Source: Pararhodobacter sp.
Lineage (GTDB): Bacteria; Pseudomonadota; Alphaproteobacteria; Rhodobacterales; Rhodobacteraceae
Length of the DNA: 64,000 bases
Reading direction: 5' to 3'
Assembly: GCF_034676545.1 (NCBI RefSeq)
Contig: NZ_JAUCBZ010000015.1
Coordinates: 3,193,001-3,257,000, forward strand
Part shown: positions 34,987 through 43,798 of the stretch, in pieces
Numbering within the stretch: the stretch's first letter is position 1
How the letters are laid out: the number at the start of each line of letters is the position of its first letter
Translations under genes and position numbers: made by a program
The notes under the pieces: generated by a model
Databases searched by the model: none
Seen by the model: only the letters and a program-made list of their open reading frames with translations
Told to the model about the DNA's origin: nothing

Positions 34987-36161
34987 GCTTTACTTCCTTC
35001 AATGAGACGCACATGTTCTTGCAGTGCAAAACGGTCTGTCATGCCCGCGACATAATCGGCAACGATCCGCGCCAAGGCGTGTGTGTCGGCAGCCTTGGCG
35101 ACATCCTCGTGCCATTCTTCGGGCAGAAGCGAGGGATCATCGAGGAACAAGGCAAAAAGATCCTGCACCACCTGCGTGACCTCGGTGCGCATCGCCACGA
35201 CACTGGGCGCGCGGTACATGCGGTGGAACAGAAATTGCCGGATCACCTTGAGTTCGCGGAACATGCGGTCGGAAAAGCGGATGATCGTCATGCCGAGGTG
35301 CCGGATTTCATCGGCGTCCTTGGGCTGCGCGGCACCAAGCCGATGCTCGGCGACGGCGATCACATCCTCGACCATGACGCCGAACACCCGGCGCAGGGCC
35401 TCGTGACGGCGGCGCATCTTTTCCAAGTTGGGATAGAGCGCGTCCACCTCGGCAAAAGCCGGGCCGGTGATCGGCAGTTCCATCAGGTCCTCTTCGCTGA
35501 ACAGACCCGAGCGCAACCCGTCGTGCAGATCATGGTGGTTATAGGCCACGTCATCGGCAATCGCGGCGACCTGCGCCTCGGCGCTGGCATGGGTGTGCAA
35601 CCAAAGATCGTGTTGCGCGTTGTATTCGGCCAAGGCCACCGGCAACTCCCCCTTGAGCGGCACGCCAGCCGCATCCAGTATCGGGCCGTTGTGTTTGGCG
35701 ATCCCTTCCAACGTCTCCCAACTCAGGTTCAGCCCGTCGAAATCAGCATAGTGACGCTCCAGCGAGGTGACGATCCGCAGCGCCTGCGCGTTGTGGTCGA
35801 ACCCGCCGTACGGTTCCATCAGCCGCGACAACGCATCCTCGCCGGTATGGCCAAACGGGGTGTGGCCCAGGTCATGCGCCAGCGCGATGGCTTCAGCCAA
35901 ATCGGTATTCAGCCCCAGCGCCCCAGCCAATGTGCGCGCCACCTGCGCCACCTCGATGGAATGGGTCAGGCGCGTGCGATAATAATCGCCCTCATGCTCG
36001 ATGAACACCTGCGTCTTGTGCTTGAGCCGCCGAAACGCCGAGGAATGGATGATCCGGTCGCGGTCGCGTTGATAGGGCGAGCGAAAGGTGGAAATCCGTT
36101 CTGCGAACAGCCTGCCACGGCTTTGCAGGCGGTCGGCGGCATAGGGTTTGCGGTCGGTCAT
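34959..36161 (-). CDS. dgt: deoxyguanosinetriphosphate triphosphohydrolase-like protein
   Basis: 400-residue HD-domain dNTPase of the Dgt/SAMHD1-like family. Metal ligands include His67 (RLTHSIEV) and His96-Asp97 (AHDLGHTPFGHTGE). It hydrolyses dNTPs to nucleoside and tripolyphosphate, tuning nucleotide pools. The ATG at 36161 gives the family start TDRKPYAADRLQSRGR; the earlier in-frame ATG at 36248 overlaps the promoter region of the divergent A-type carrier gene. The 3' end overlaps the antiporter gene by 28 bases. Confidence 0.96.
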   Translation of the reverse strand: MTDRKPYAADRLQSRGRLFAERISTFRSPYQRDRDRIIHSSAFRRLKHKTQVFIEHEGDYYRTRLTHSIEVAQVARTLAGALGLNTDLAEAIALAHDLGHTPFGHTGEDALSRLMEPYGGFDHNAQALRIVTSLERHYADFDGLNLSWETLEGIAKHNGPILDAAGVPLKGELPVALAEYNAQHDLWLHTHASAEAQVAAIADDVAYNHHDLHDGLRSGLFSEEDLMELPITGPAFAEVDALYPNLEKMRRRHEALRRVFGVMVEDVIAVAEHRLGAAQPKDADEIRHLGMTIIRFSDRMFRELKVIRQFLFHRMYRAPSVVAMRTEVTQVVQDLFALFLDDPSLLPEEWHEDVAKAADTHALARIVADYVAGMTDRFALQEHVRLIEGSKAWPQEPYRG

Positions 36162-36257
36162 GGCGTTTGAGATCACGATACCCAAGGGACCACGCTTGTC
36201 GCGCGGCGTTCCCTTGCTTATATCTGTCTCAGCCGCCAAGGAAACCATTGAACCGCC

Positions 36258-36584
36258 ATGAATTTACCCCCCCGTGTCACAAATCGCGCCTTTGAGCGCC
36301 TTGCCGAAATCGCCGAAAGCGCCGGTGAGCCGCAGATTCTGCGCGTCGCGGTGAATGGCGGCGGTTGTTCCGGGTTCCAATACGAGATCGCGCTCGATAA
36401 ACGCGCCGAGGATGATCTGGTGCTTGAGGCCCAAGGTCAACAAGTGGTGATTGATCCGGTGTCCCTGCCGTTTCTGGCGAATGCGGTGATTGATTTCACC
36501 GAGGAATTGATCGGCGCGCGATTCACCATCGACAATCCGAACGCCTCGTCCAGTTGCGGCTGCGGTGTCAGCTTCTCGATGTAA
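36258..36584 (+). CDS. A-type iron-sulfur carrier (IscA/ErpA family)
   Basis: 108-residue HesB/IscA-family protein that delivers Fe-S clusters to apo-proteins. The three cluster ligands are Cys37 (NGGGCSGFQY), Cys100 and Cys102 (SSSCGCGVSFSM). IscA, ErpA and SufA cannot be separated by sequence alone. Divergent from dgt, as in other Rhodobacterales, and convergent with the CPA2 antiporter across 6 bases. Confidence 0.95.
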   Translation: MNLPPRVTNRAFERLAEIAESAGEPQILRVAVNGGGCSGFQYEIALDKRAEDDLVLEAQGQQVVIDPVSLPFLANAVIDFTEELIGARFTIDNPNASSSCGCGVSFSM

Positions 36585-36590
36585 GCCGGA

Positions 36591-38294
36591 TCAATACCCA
36601 CACTCATCGGCAATCTTTTCGACGGCGCGTTCGGCGGCATCTTCAAACGGCGCCAGAACAATCGTCGCCCCCAGCGCCAGAAACCGGTCGCCCTCATCGC
36701 GGCTATTGACGGTGACGGCAATTTCCCCCGTGAACCCCATCGCCCGCAACCCATGCAGGAATGCGGGATGCAGCTCGGCATCGCTCAACGCCCCTCGCCC
36801 CGGCGGCAGCGTCGAGATCACGGCGCGCACCCCGCGCAGCGGCAAATGCGCCACGAATTCCGGGTCTGACTTGTCGCCAAAATGCGCATCCATCCCCAGC
36901 GCCCGCCATCTGCGCAGAGCCTCCGGGTCAAAGTCGACGCCCAGCAGCGTAAAGCCGCGCGCCTTGAGCCCCTGCCCGATCCGCACGCCGTAGCGCCCCA
37001 GCCCCAGAATGACGAAATCATACCCCGCGCCGGGTTGATCCGGGCTGTCCTCCTGCCCCTCGCGCACCGGCTCGCTGCGTTCAAACCAGCCCAGCACCGG
37101 TTCAACCAGCACCAGCAAGCGATTCGAAAAGGCAATCGCATAGACCGACACCGCAATCGTGATCAGCGCCACCAAGGTCACCAACGCGGCCTCGTCTTCG
37201 CCGACATGGCCGAGGTTGACCCCCATCGCCATGAAAATCAGCGAAAACTCCGAGATTTGGCCCAGCGTGATCCCGGCCAGAAACCCGGTCCGCGCGCGGT
37301 AGCCCAAGAGCCCCATGATCGCCGTGACGATGATCGGCTTGCCCAGCAAAACAAAGGCCGACAACGCCAGCGCGGGGAACAATTGCGCGCTCAAACCGCC
37401 AAGATCCAGCCCGGCCCCCAAGCTGAGAAAGAAGAACAACAGCAGGAAATCCCGCAACGGTGCCAGACGCGCGCCAATCGCATCGCGAAACGGCGTCGAT
37501 GCCAGCGAAACTCCCGCCGCCAACCCGCCCAGCTCCTGGCCCAGTCCGGCGGCATCGGCCAGCGCCGCAAAACCGGCGGCCCAACCCACCGCGAAAATGA
37601 CCACGAGTTCCGGCGAACGCGCGATCACGCTCAGCAAGGGTTCGGCCAGCCAGCGCACGAAAACCCAGACCACCGCCACCAGCGACACAGCGCCCACCAC
37701 AAGCGGCAAAAGCCCGTCGGCCCGCTCCGCCTCGGCGACCGCCTGCATACCTGTCTCGGCGACGGAACTTGCGCCAATCGCCGACACCACAACCATCGCC
37801 AGAACCACGGCGATATCCTGCACGATCAGAATGCCCAGCGTGATCTGGCCGTGTAGCGCGTCGATCTCATGTTTGTCGGACAGCAGTTTCACGATGATGA
37901 TGGTCGATGAAATCGACAGCCCCAGCGCCACATAAAACGCGGCTTGCGGTGCCAGGCCCAACGCCAAGCCCAGCGCAACGCCCAGGGCCGTCGTGAAAAC
38001 CATTTGCCCGACGCCCGCCATGACCGCCACCCCGCCAAGGTTGCGCATCAGCGAAACATCCAGCTTCAGCCCGACCAGGAACAACAATACCGCAATGGAA
38101 ATCTGGCTGAGCAGCGCGATATAGGCCTCGGATTGGCCCAAGCCCAGGACATCCGGCCCGGCCAAGATCCCCGCGGCGATAAAGGCAACGACCAACGGCT
38201 GCCGCAACGTCAGCCCCGCCAAACCGAGCCCCGCCGCCATCAAGACGAGCACCGCTATTTCGAAAAAGACAGGCGCGAGGGAGACATCATGCAT
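36591..38294 (-). CDS. CPA2-type monovalent cation:H+ antiporter with TrkA-N domain (KefB-like)
   Basis: 567-residue KefB/RosB-like antiporter. About 12 membrane segments lead from PVFFEIAVLVLMAAGLGLAG to about 400, with the CPA2 markers LLFLVGLKLD and GLSISSTIIIVKLL. The C-terminal domain begins at YDFVILGLGRYGVRIGQGL, a TrkA-N Rossmann motif, and continues with VDFDPEALRRWRALGMDAHFGD. The start is the ATG at 38294; an in-frame TTG at 38321 lacks a ribosome-binding site. It follows the YibQ-like gene (72-base gap, probably one transcript). Probably K+ or Na+ efflux at high pH or salt. A plus-strand peptide frame overlaps its first codons. Confidence 0.92.
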   Translation of the reverse strand: MHDVSLAPVFFEIAVLVLMAAGLGLAGLTLRQPLVVAFIAAGILAGPDVLGLGQSEAYIALLSQISIAVLLFLVGLKLDVSLMRNLGGVAVMAGVGQMVFTTALGVALGLALGLAPQAAFYVALGLSISSTIIIVKLLSDKHEIDALHGQITLGILIVQDIAVVLAMVVVSAIGASSVAETGMQAVAEAERADGLLPLVVGAVSLVAVVWVFVRWLAEPLLSVIARSPELVVIFAVGWAAGFAALADAAGLGQELGGLAAGVSLASTPFRDAIGARLAPLRDFLLLFFFLSLGAGLDLGGLSAQLFPALALSAFVLLGKPIIVTAIMGLLGYRARTGFLAGITLGQISEFSLIFMAMGVNLGHVGEDEAALVTLVALITIAVSVYAIAFSNRLLVLVEPVLGWFERSEPVREGQEDSPDQPGAGYDFVILGLGRYGVRIGQGLKARGFTLLGVDFDPEALRRWRALGMDAHFGDKSDPEFVAHLPLRGVRAVISTLPPGRGALSDAELHPAFLHGLRAMGFTGEIAVTVNSRDEGDRFLALGATIVLAPFEDAAERAVEKIADECGY

Positions 38295-38378
38295 GAAGAA
38301 TTCTTCTCGATATTCGAGCAACCAACAGTCGGGATTGCGGTATGCGCGATCTTTCTATTAATTTTTCTATGGGCTTAG
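38289..38378 (+). CDS. candidate 29-residue single-span membrane peptide
   Basis: A short frame on the opposite strand to the antiporter start. The ATG at 38289 is preceded by GGGAGACATC, a near-ideal Shine-Dalgarno at good distance. It codes a polar start (MHEEFFSIFEQPTVG) followed by a 14-residue hydrophobic segment ending in FLLIFLWA and a TAG stop. That layout is typical of small regulatory membrane proteins. It overlaps the first two codons of the antiporter and the last codons of the YibQ-like gene. The frame has no evidence beyond ribosome site and hydropathy; GC-rich antisense frames are common, so this is tentative. Confidence 0.4.
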   Translation: MHEEFFSIFEQPTVGIAVCAIFLLIFLWA

Positions 38379-40070
38379 CATGGCAGATGCGGGCACCAAA
38401 CTGACGCCGCGCCGCCCGAAACCATCGGCAAACTGCGTCAACGCGGCAATCGTGTCGGGATTTGCGGCAGATCCGGCCACCAGAATGCCGCTGGATCGCT
38501 CTGCCTCGAATGCCGCACGATCCAGCAAGCGGCTGATGGTCACCGCGCCCTGCCCTCTGTCGTCGAGCATCCGAAAGATCGAGGCCGAGGCCACGCCCGA
38601 TTGCCGCGCCGCCTGCACAAACCCATCGAGCCCATCGCGCAACGCAATCATCCCGTAGCCGTCAGCCGCAAGCATGGTCGCCAACTCGTCGGCCAAGGCC
38701 CGCTGACGCCCAATCGCGCCCTGCGGCACATCCATCAAGGCAACGATCCCGGGATAGGCCTGAAACCACACTTGCAAAATGGTTTCCAGGTCTTGCGACG
38801 TCGCGCGCGCCGGAACGCCCATCGCCAGCAGCGCGATATCATGCCCCGCCGCGCGATAGGCGACAGCGCGCCGGGGACCGTCCGGATCATAGGGATCCAT
38901 CGCAATCGTCACTTGAAACGGCAGAGCCAGCAACGCTGCTTCGGCCGCGGGTGATTCGGTCAAGACGACCCCCATGGGCCAGGTTTCGGGCGCATGCTCA
39001 GGAAACGCCGCGTTTCTCCGATAGGCGGGTTGATCATCTTCCGGCGCTTGTGCGGCCTCGGGCGTTGCCTGCGGGTCCGCGCCGATGCTGGGCAGACGCC
39101 CCACGGTCACGCCCTCGACCGCGCGCGTGATCCCGGTGCTTTGCGGCGCGTCGGTCGACGCTCCACCCCGCCGGACGCTCACTCCGGGCGCGCCGGATGG
39201 CATGGCCTCGACTCGCGGCAAATCCTGCGGCGCGACCGCGTCTGGCGTCAGGTCCAGCAACGGCAGTTCCGGCGGATTGGTCGCGGGCACCGGTTGAATG
39301 GGTGCAGCGGGTGCGGCCTCGGCGGTGGTGGCCGCAAGGTCTGGACTGACCGCTTCGGGCGCCGGGGATTCCGGCACCTCAGCCAAAGTTTCGGGGATCA
39401 ATGCCTCCAAGGCCGCATCCTGCGCCACAGCAGACGCCGCGCCATCCGCGGGCGCGCCGCTTGCCACGGCGCCAACAGGGTCTTCTGACGCCTCGGTCAG
39501 GTCATCCTGCACTGGCAAAGCAGGCGCTGTGGATGCGATTGCGGAATTGTCGACGACAGCGTCGGGCGCAGATTCTGTCGCAAGCGCCACTGGGTCAACG
39601 TCGCGCGGGTCCGCGTCGTGGCCGGATGTTGAAAAAGCGTCCTGCTCCTCGGATTGCGGCGCGTTTTCCTCAGCGATTTGCGTGTCTTGAGGTGCCACTT
39701 GATCGACACCGCTACCCTCTTGGCGCGCGACGCGATCCGGCATTGCGCGGGGCAGCAAGGTGGTTTCGGTCGGCTCCGAAGGGTCAGTTTGCGGGTTTTC
39801 CATCACCGCAGGTTCCGCGATCGCCAGAGGTTCGGTCGGCGGGGTATCCACGTCTGATGCGGCCTCGGTCGCCGCCGCGGGCCCGTTGGCGGGCACCACG
39901 CGCTGATCACGGATCACCGCGGATTCAGCCTCACTTTGGACTGACTCACCATGCTCCGCGTCGCGCGCCGAGGTCGTTTCCGGCACGACCGGGATCACCA
40001 CGGACAGGACGGCAAACCCCAGCGCGAAGCTGACCAAACCCACGACAATACCTTTGATGAAACCGCCCAT
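38367..40070 (-). CDS. YibQ-like divergent polysaccharide deacetylase family protein
   Basis: 567-residue exported/membrane-anchored protein. One N-terminal membrane helix (MGGFIKGIVVGLVSFALGFA) precedes a very long Ala/Pro/Glu/Asp-rich linker (about 30-340) likely disordered in the periplasm, and a C-terminal domain (about 345-567) of the YibQ (DUF610) divergent deacetylase fold: VTIAMDPYDPDGPRRAVAYR, ALLAMGVPARATSQD and ALADELATMLAADGYG. The usual catalytic role is uncertain. The start ATG 40070 has GAGGGGCGAG upstream. Divergent from trpG (147 bases between). The strongly acidic linker is unusual in length. Confidence 0.82.
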   Translation of the reverse strand: MGGFIKGIVVGLVSFALGFAVLSVVIPVVPETTSARDAEHGESVQSEAESAVIRDQRVVPANGPAAATEAASDVDTPPTEPLAIAEPAVMENPQTDPSEPTETTLLPRAMPDRVARQEGSGVDQVAPQDTQIAEENAPQSEEQDAFSTSGHDADPRDVDPVALATESAPDAVVDNSAIASTAPALPVQDDLTEASEDPVGAVASGAPADGAASAVAQDAALEALIPETLAEVPESPAPEAVSPDLAATTAEAAPAAPIQPVPATNPPELPLLDLTPDAVAPQDLPRVEAMPSGAPGVSVRRGGASTDAPQSTGITRAVEGVTVGRLPSIGADPQATPEAAQAPEDDQPAYRRNAAFPEHAPETWPMGVVLTESPAAEAALLALPFQVTIAMDPYDPDGPRRAVAYRAAGHDIALLAMGVPARATSQDLETILQVWFQAYPGIVALMDVPQGAIGRQRALADELATMLAADGYGMIALRDGLDGFVQAARQSGVASASIFRMLDDRGQGAVTISRLLDRAAFEAERSSGILVAGSAANPDTIAALTQFADGFGRRGVSLVPASAMLSP

Positions 40071-40217
40071 CTCGCCCCTCATGTCCCGATCCGGACTCTT
40101 CTGACCACTATAGCGCTTCGCAAAACCGGATGCACCCCTGCAGCATGTCACACGGGCTTGACCCTGCCCCTTGCGCGGTTGCATGAAGGGGCACCCGCCG
40201 CCAGCCCGGAAAACGCC

Positions 40218-40799
40218 ATGCTGCTCCTGATCGATAACTACGACAGTTTCACCTATAACCTCGTTCATTATCTGGGCGAGCTGGGGGCCGAGGTCATCGT
40301 GAAGCGAAACGATGCGCTGGATGTGCACGCGGCGATGGCGATGACTCCCGCGGCCATCGTGCTGTCTCCCGGGCCGTGCACCCCCGATCAGGCGGGCATT
40401 TGCCTCGACCTCGTGGCCGCCGCTGCCGATACGCGCACGCCGCTGTTGGGGGTCTGCCTTGGGCATCAAACCATCGGCCAGGCGTTTGGCGGCAAGGTCG
40501 TGCGCGCGGGCGAGATCGTGCATGGCAAACTGGGCGATATTCAGCATTCAGGCGCCGGGGTTTTCTCGGGTCTGCCCTCGCCCCTGAAGGCCACGCGGTA
40601 TCATTCGCTGATTGTCGAGCGCGACAGCCTGCCCGCAAGTCTGGAGGTTACGGCGTGGCTTGAGGGCGGCATGATCATGGGCCTGCGCCACAAGGAACTG
40701 CCGATCGAGGGCGTGCAATTCCACCCCGAAAGCATTGCCTCGCAACATGGCCACGCGATGCTCAAGAATTTCCTCGAGACCGTGGGGGTCGCGGCATGA
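40218..40799 (+). CDS. trpG: anthranilate synthase component II (glutamine amidotransferase)
   Basis: 193-residue class I glutamine amidotransferase supplying ammonia to TrpE for tryptophan biosynthesis. Catalytic Cys80 (LLGVCLGHQTIGQ), His169 and Glu171 (VQFHPESIAS). The N-terminus LLLIDNYDSFTYNLVHYLGE is the hallmark. The ATG at 40218 is chosen since upstream in-frame sequence lies opposite the YibQ gene. It overlaps trpD by four bases. The same family also includes PabA; the trpD neighbour makes TrpG more likely. Confidence 0.96.
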   Translation: MLLLIDNYDSFTYNLVHYLGELGAEVIVKRNDALDVHAAMAMTPAAIVLSPGPCTPDQAGICLDLVAAAADTRTPLLGVCLGHQTIGQAFGGKVVRAGEIVHGKLGDIQHSGAGVFSGLPSPLKATRYHSLIVERDSLPASLEVTAWLEGGMIMGLRHKELPIEGVQFHPESIASQHGHAMLKNFLETVGVAA

Positions 40800-41818
40800 A
40801 ATCCATCAAATCCCTGATCGCCATTGCCGTGGATCGCCCGTTGACCCGCGCCGAGGCCGAGGTCGCGTTTGGCATCCTGTTCGCCGGTGACGCAACGCCA
40901 GCGCAGGTAGGTGGGTTCCTGATGACGCTCCGTACGCGCGGCGAGGTGGTCGATGAATACGCGGCGGCGGCGGCGGTGATGCGTGCGCGCTGCGTTGCGG
41001 TCAACGCCCCGGCGGGCGCGATGGATATCGTCGGCACCGGCGGCGACGGCAAAGGCACGCTGAACATCTCGACCGCCACTGCTTTTGTCGTGGCCGGGGC
41101 GGGTGTGCCGGTGGCCAAACACGGCAACCGCAACCTGTCGTCGAAATCGGGTGCGGCGGATGCACTGGGCGCGTTGGGCATCAATGTGATGGTCGGCGCA
41201 TCCGAGGTGGAGCGCGCGATCCAGGAGGTCGGTATCGGCTTCATGATGGCACCCATGCACCACCCGGCGATGCGACATGTCGGCCCGGTTCGCGCGGAAT
41301 TGGGCACCCGTACGATCTTCAATATCCTGGGGCCTCTGACCAATCCGGCGGGGGTAAAGCGGCAATTGACCGGGGCATTCTCGGCGGATCTGTTGCGCCC
41401 GATGGCCGAGGTCTTGATGACCTTGGGATCCGAGAAAGCCTGGCTGGTGCATGGCGGGGACGGAACGGATGAATTGTCCATTGCCGCCCCCTCGCAGGTG
41501 GTGGCGCTGGCCGAGGGACGCTTGTCCGAATTCACCATCCACCCGGAAGATGCCGGTTTGCCGGTCTATCCGTTCGAGGATTTGCTGGGCGGCGACCCGG
41601 CCGAGAACGCCAAGGCGCTTGAAGCTGTTCTGGCGGGGTCCGGCGGGGCGGCCTATCGTGATGCCGTGCTGCTGAATTCCGCCGCGGCTCTGCTGGTGGC
41701 AGGCCGCGTGAGCGGCCTCAAAACAGGTGTCGAGGTCGCACGAGACGCGATTGGCTCAGGGGCCGCCGCAGACAAACTCAGGGCACTCGTGCGCATGTTG
41801 CCAGCGGCCACATCGTGA
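40796..41818 (+). CDS. trpD: anthranilate phosphoribosyltransferase
   Basis: 340-residue TrpD that transfers phosphoribosyl from PRPP to anthranilate. The PRPP-binding motif is MDIVGTGGDGKGTLNIST; AKHGNRNLSSKSGAAD and RTIFNILGPLTNP are the other family blocks. Its ATG overlaps the trpG stop. trpC, which often follows in alphaproteobacteria, is absent; instead 198 AT-richer bases and a convergent DUF6456 gene follow. Confidence 0.98.
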   Translation: MKSIKSLIAIAVDRPLTRAEAEVAFGILFAGDATPAQVGGFLMTLRTRGEVVDEYAAAAAVMRARCVAVNAPAGAMDIVGTGGDGKGTLNISTATAFVVAGAGVPVAKHGNRNLSSKSGAADALGALGINVMVGASEVERAIQEVGIGFMMAPMHHPAMRHVGPVRAELGTRTIFNILGPLTNPAGVKRQLTGAFSADLLRPMAEVLMTLGSEKAWLVHGGDGTDELSIAAPSQVVALAEGRLSEFTIHPEDAGLPVYPFEDLLGGDPAENAKALEAVLAGSGGAAYRDAVLLNSAAALLVAGRVSGLKTGVEVARDAIGSGAAADKLRALVRMLPAATS

Positions 41819-42016
41819 AGATCACCAAACCACACTGTTTTTGAAATGTCACTTTCTCAACAATGCAGCCGTGATTTTCGGGGTAATTGGGCGCGTATTG
41901 TTCTTTTTCCATCATTCAAGTCAAAGAGCGGTGCCTGACTTCATGGCAGAAACCCGGACCTGACAGGAAATGTCAGACGTTAACAAACAAGACGCGCCTT
42001 TGCGTTTGGACAGCCC

Positions 42017-43075
42017 TTAGCCGATCATCTTGCCGGATTCTCCCAGATCGTCGTAATGCCGCTGTAGCCGCAGCAAGGCAATCCGCAGGACGATCTTGCC
42101 CGAGCGCGCCGACCAACCCAACCGACGCTCTGCGGTCTCCAACCCCTCAAGATGACAACAGCAGCGCAACGCCATGTCCGCCAGCCCCGGCCCCAATTCG
42201 CGCAGCGCGGCGCTGACCCGGTCGCGCGCCGCCCGAGACCCCTGCCCCGCGACGCCGCGCGCGGCGGGTGCACCCTGCACCGGCCCCGTCAGAAACCTGT
42301 CCCAATCTTGAGAGACGCGCGGCCCCATCTGCGCGATCTCGAAATCCTCGCGCAAACGTTCCGCCGCAACCACAAGATCGGCGGTCAGGAATGGGTTGCC
42401 ATCCCGGTCGCGTCGCCGCGCCAGAGCCGTCACCGGAGACTCGATGGTCACCGGACGTGTGCCCCGCAGGTCATCGGGATCCTGCATGGCCCCCGCGACT
42501 GGGGCACCGGATTTGGCACCGCCAAACTGGCGCAACGCCGCACGGCCAGCCGGCGCGATCTCGTAGCGTGAGACACGGCCCGGCTGGATGCAGACGATCC
42601 AGTCCCGCAGCGCGAACGCCTCGGCCATCGGGCGATCCAGAACCGCCAATCGCACGGCCCCTTCGGGGCCGTCGCGCATGACCACGGCGCGCTCCATGTC
42701 CTGCGCCACCGCCATCACCGCGCCCGGTTCGGCGAGGCGCGGCAAGATGCGTTGGGCTTCTGCGTTCAGCGTCGCCTCGTCTACGGGCAGGCGTTTGGGG
42801 ACGGGCGGCGGCGTATGGTGCATGTCGCGACTTTCTGTTTGGCCCTGCGCCTCGGGCGCAGGCTCCAACAGCCGGCCCAAAGCGCAATCAACGAGTGGAT
42901 CATCGCGACGGTTTTCGAAACGGCGAACCTGGCGCAAGACCGTTGACGCATGCACCCCTTCGGCACGCGCGATTTCACGCAACGAGCAACCGTTCTCGGT
43001 ATGGCTCAGATACAAACGCACCGCCGATGGCACCCAATCCGGGAGCTTGCCGATCGTCGTGAGATTGGCTGTCAT
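42017..43075 (-). CDS. DUF6456 helix-turn-helix protein
   Basis: 352-residue protein with an N-terminal helix-turn-helix (LPDWVPSAVRLYLSHTENGCSLREIARAEGVHASTVLRQVRRFE, recognised as a resolvase/MarR-like HTH) and a C-terminal DUF6456 domain (about 210-352, FLTADLVVAAERLREDFEIAQMGPRVSQDW .. LGWSARSGKIVLRIALLRLQRHY). It is typical of Rhodobacterales and other alphaproteobacteria and may be a transcription regulator; its targets are unknown. The start at 43075 is supported by GAGGACTAT upstream. It is convergent with trpD and divergent from the DUF6477 gene. Confidence 0.88.
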   Translation of the reverse strand: MTANLTTIGKLPDWVPSAVRLYLSHTENGCSLREIARAEGVHASTVLRQVRRFENRRDDPLVDCALGRLLEPAPEAQGQTESRDMHHTPPPVPKRLPVDEATLNAEAQRILPRLAEPGAVMAVAQDMERAVVMRDGPEGAVRLAVLDRPMAEAFALRDWIVCIQPGRVSRYEIAPAGRAALRQFGGAKSGAPVAGAMQDPDDLRGTRPVTIESPVTALARRRDRDGNPFLTADLVVAAERLREDFEIAQMGPRVSQDWDRFLTGPVQGAPAARGVAGQGSRAARDRVSAALRELGPGLADMALRCCCHLEGLETAERRLGWSARSGKIVLRIALLRLQRHYDDLGESGKMIG

Positions 43076-43356
43076 ATAGTCCTCGCTCGCCTTGCCACAC
43101 CGTGTTTCCAACCTGCGGCACCGGCGTGGCAGCACCGGAATCACAGAAGAGACACTGGTTTCCAAATCGTTAACCATACAACCTAGACGTGCATTTGTTA
43201 CGAGTTTGTTAACCACCGTCGCGTTCTCCAATTTCGTTACCAATTCGCAAACATTCGTTGAAGGGGGCGAACGGTGCCGCAAATGCAAAACGCAACACCC
43301 GCTTAGGTTGTGTCATGGTGCTCGGATATTGGACCCCTAGCCCGAGGAAAACCTGC

Positions 43357-43692
43357 ATGAGCTGCCAAGACCGCGAATCGATTGTGACCGTTTTGCAAAC
43401 CCTCGCCCGCATCAAGCGCCCGCAGTTGTTGTTGCGCACCGCCCGTCACGGCACGAGGGACTACAACCGCAACACCGATCTGCGCCGCATTTTGCGTGTG
43501 CCCGCAACCCCGCCCCCCGGCGTGGCGACGGTGCGCGCCTTGATTGAACTGGAAGCCTGGCAAAACGAGATGCGCACCCGCCCCCCACACGAAATCGGCA
43601 CCCCCTGGCGCGCGGCGCGTCATGTGGAGGTGCTGATCGCCCTCATCGCCGAGGCGGGGATCATGGCCGAGGTTGTGCAACCCGTCGCCTGA
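43357..43692 (+). CDS. DUF6477 family protein
   Basis: 111-residue small basic-start protein of the DUF6477 family (TLARIKRPQLLLRTARHGTRDYNRNTDLRRIL is its most recognisable block). It is seen next to DUF6456 genes in Rhodobacterales, here in a divergent pair with a 281-base AT-rich intergenic stretch. No function is known. The start ATG 43357 has GAGGAAAACC upstream. Confidence 0.85.
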   Translation: MSCQDRESIVTVLQTLARIKRPQLLLRTARHGTRDYNRNTDLRRILRVPATPPPGVATVRALIELEAWQNEMRTRPPHEIGTPWRAARHVEVLIALIAEAGIMAEVVQPVA

Positions 43693-43798
43693 TCCCCCGT
43701 TCTCGGTCGCTTTCGGGCAGGGCCGCGTCGCAGGCCCCCCTTTCCCTTCCCGGCACGCACGGTATGGTGCGGCGCAGACTTAGGAATGGAACCAAAGC

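Noticed and set aside
38295..38321. Upstream TTG start for the CPA2 antiporter (38321)
   Set aside because: No ribosome-binding site. The added residues come from a local palindrome (GAAGAATTCTTC) and are not typical of the family.
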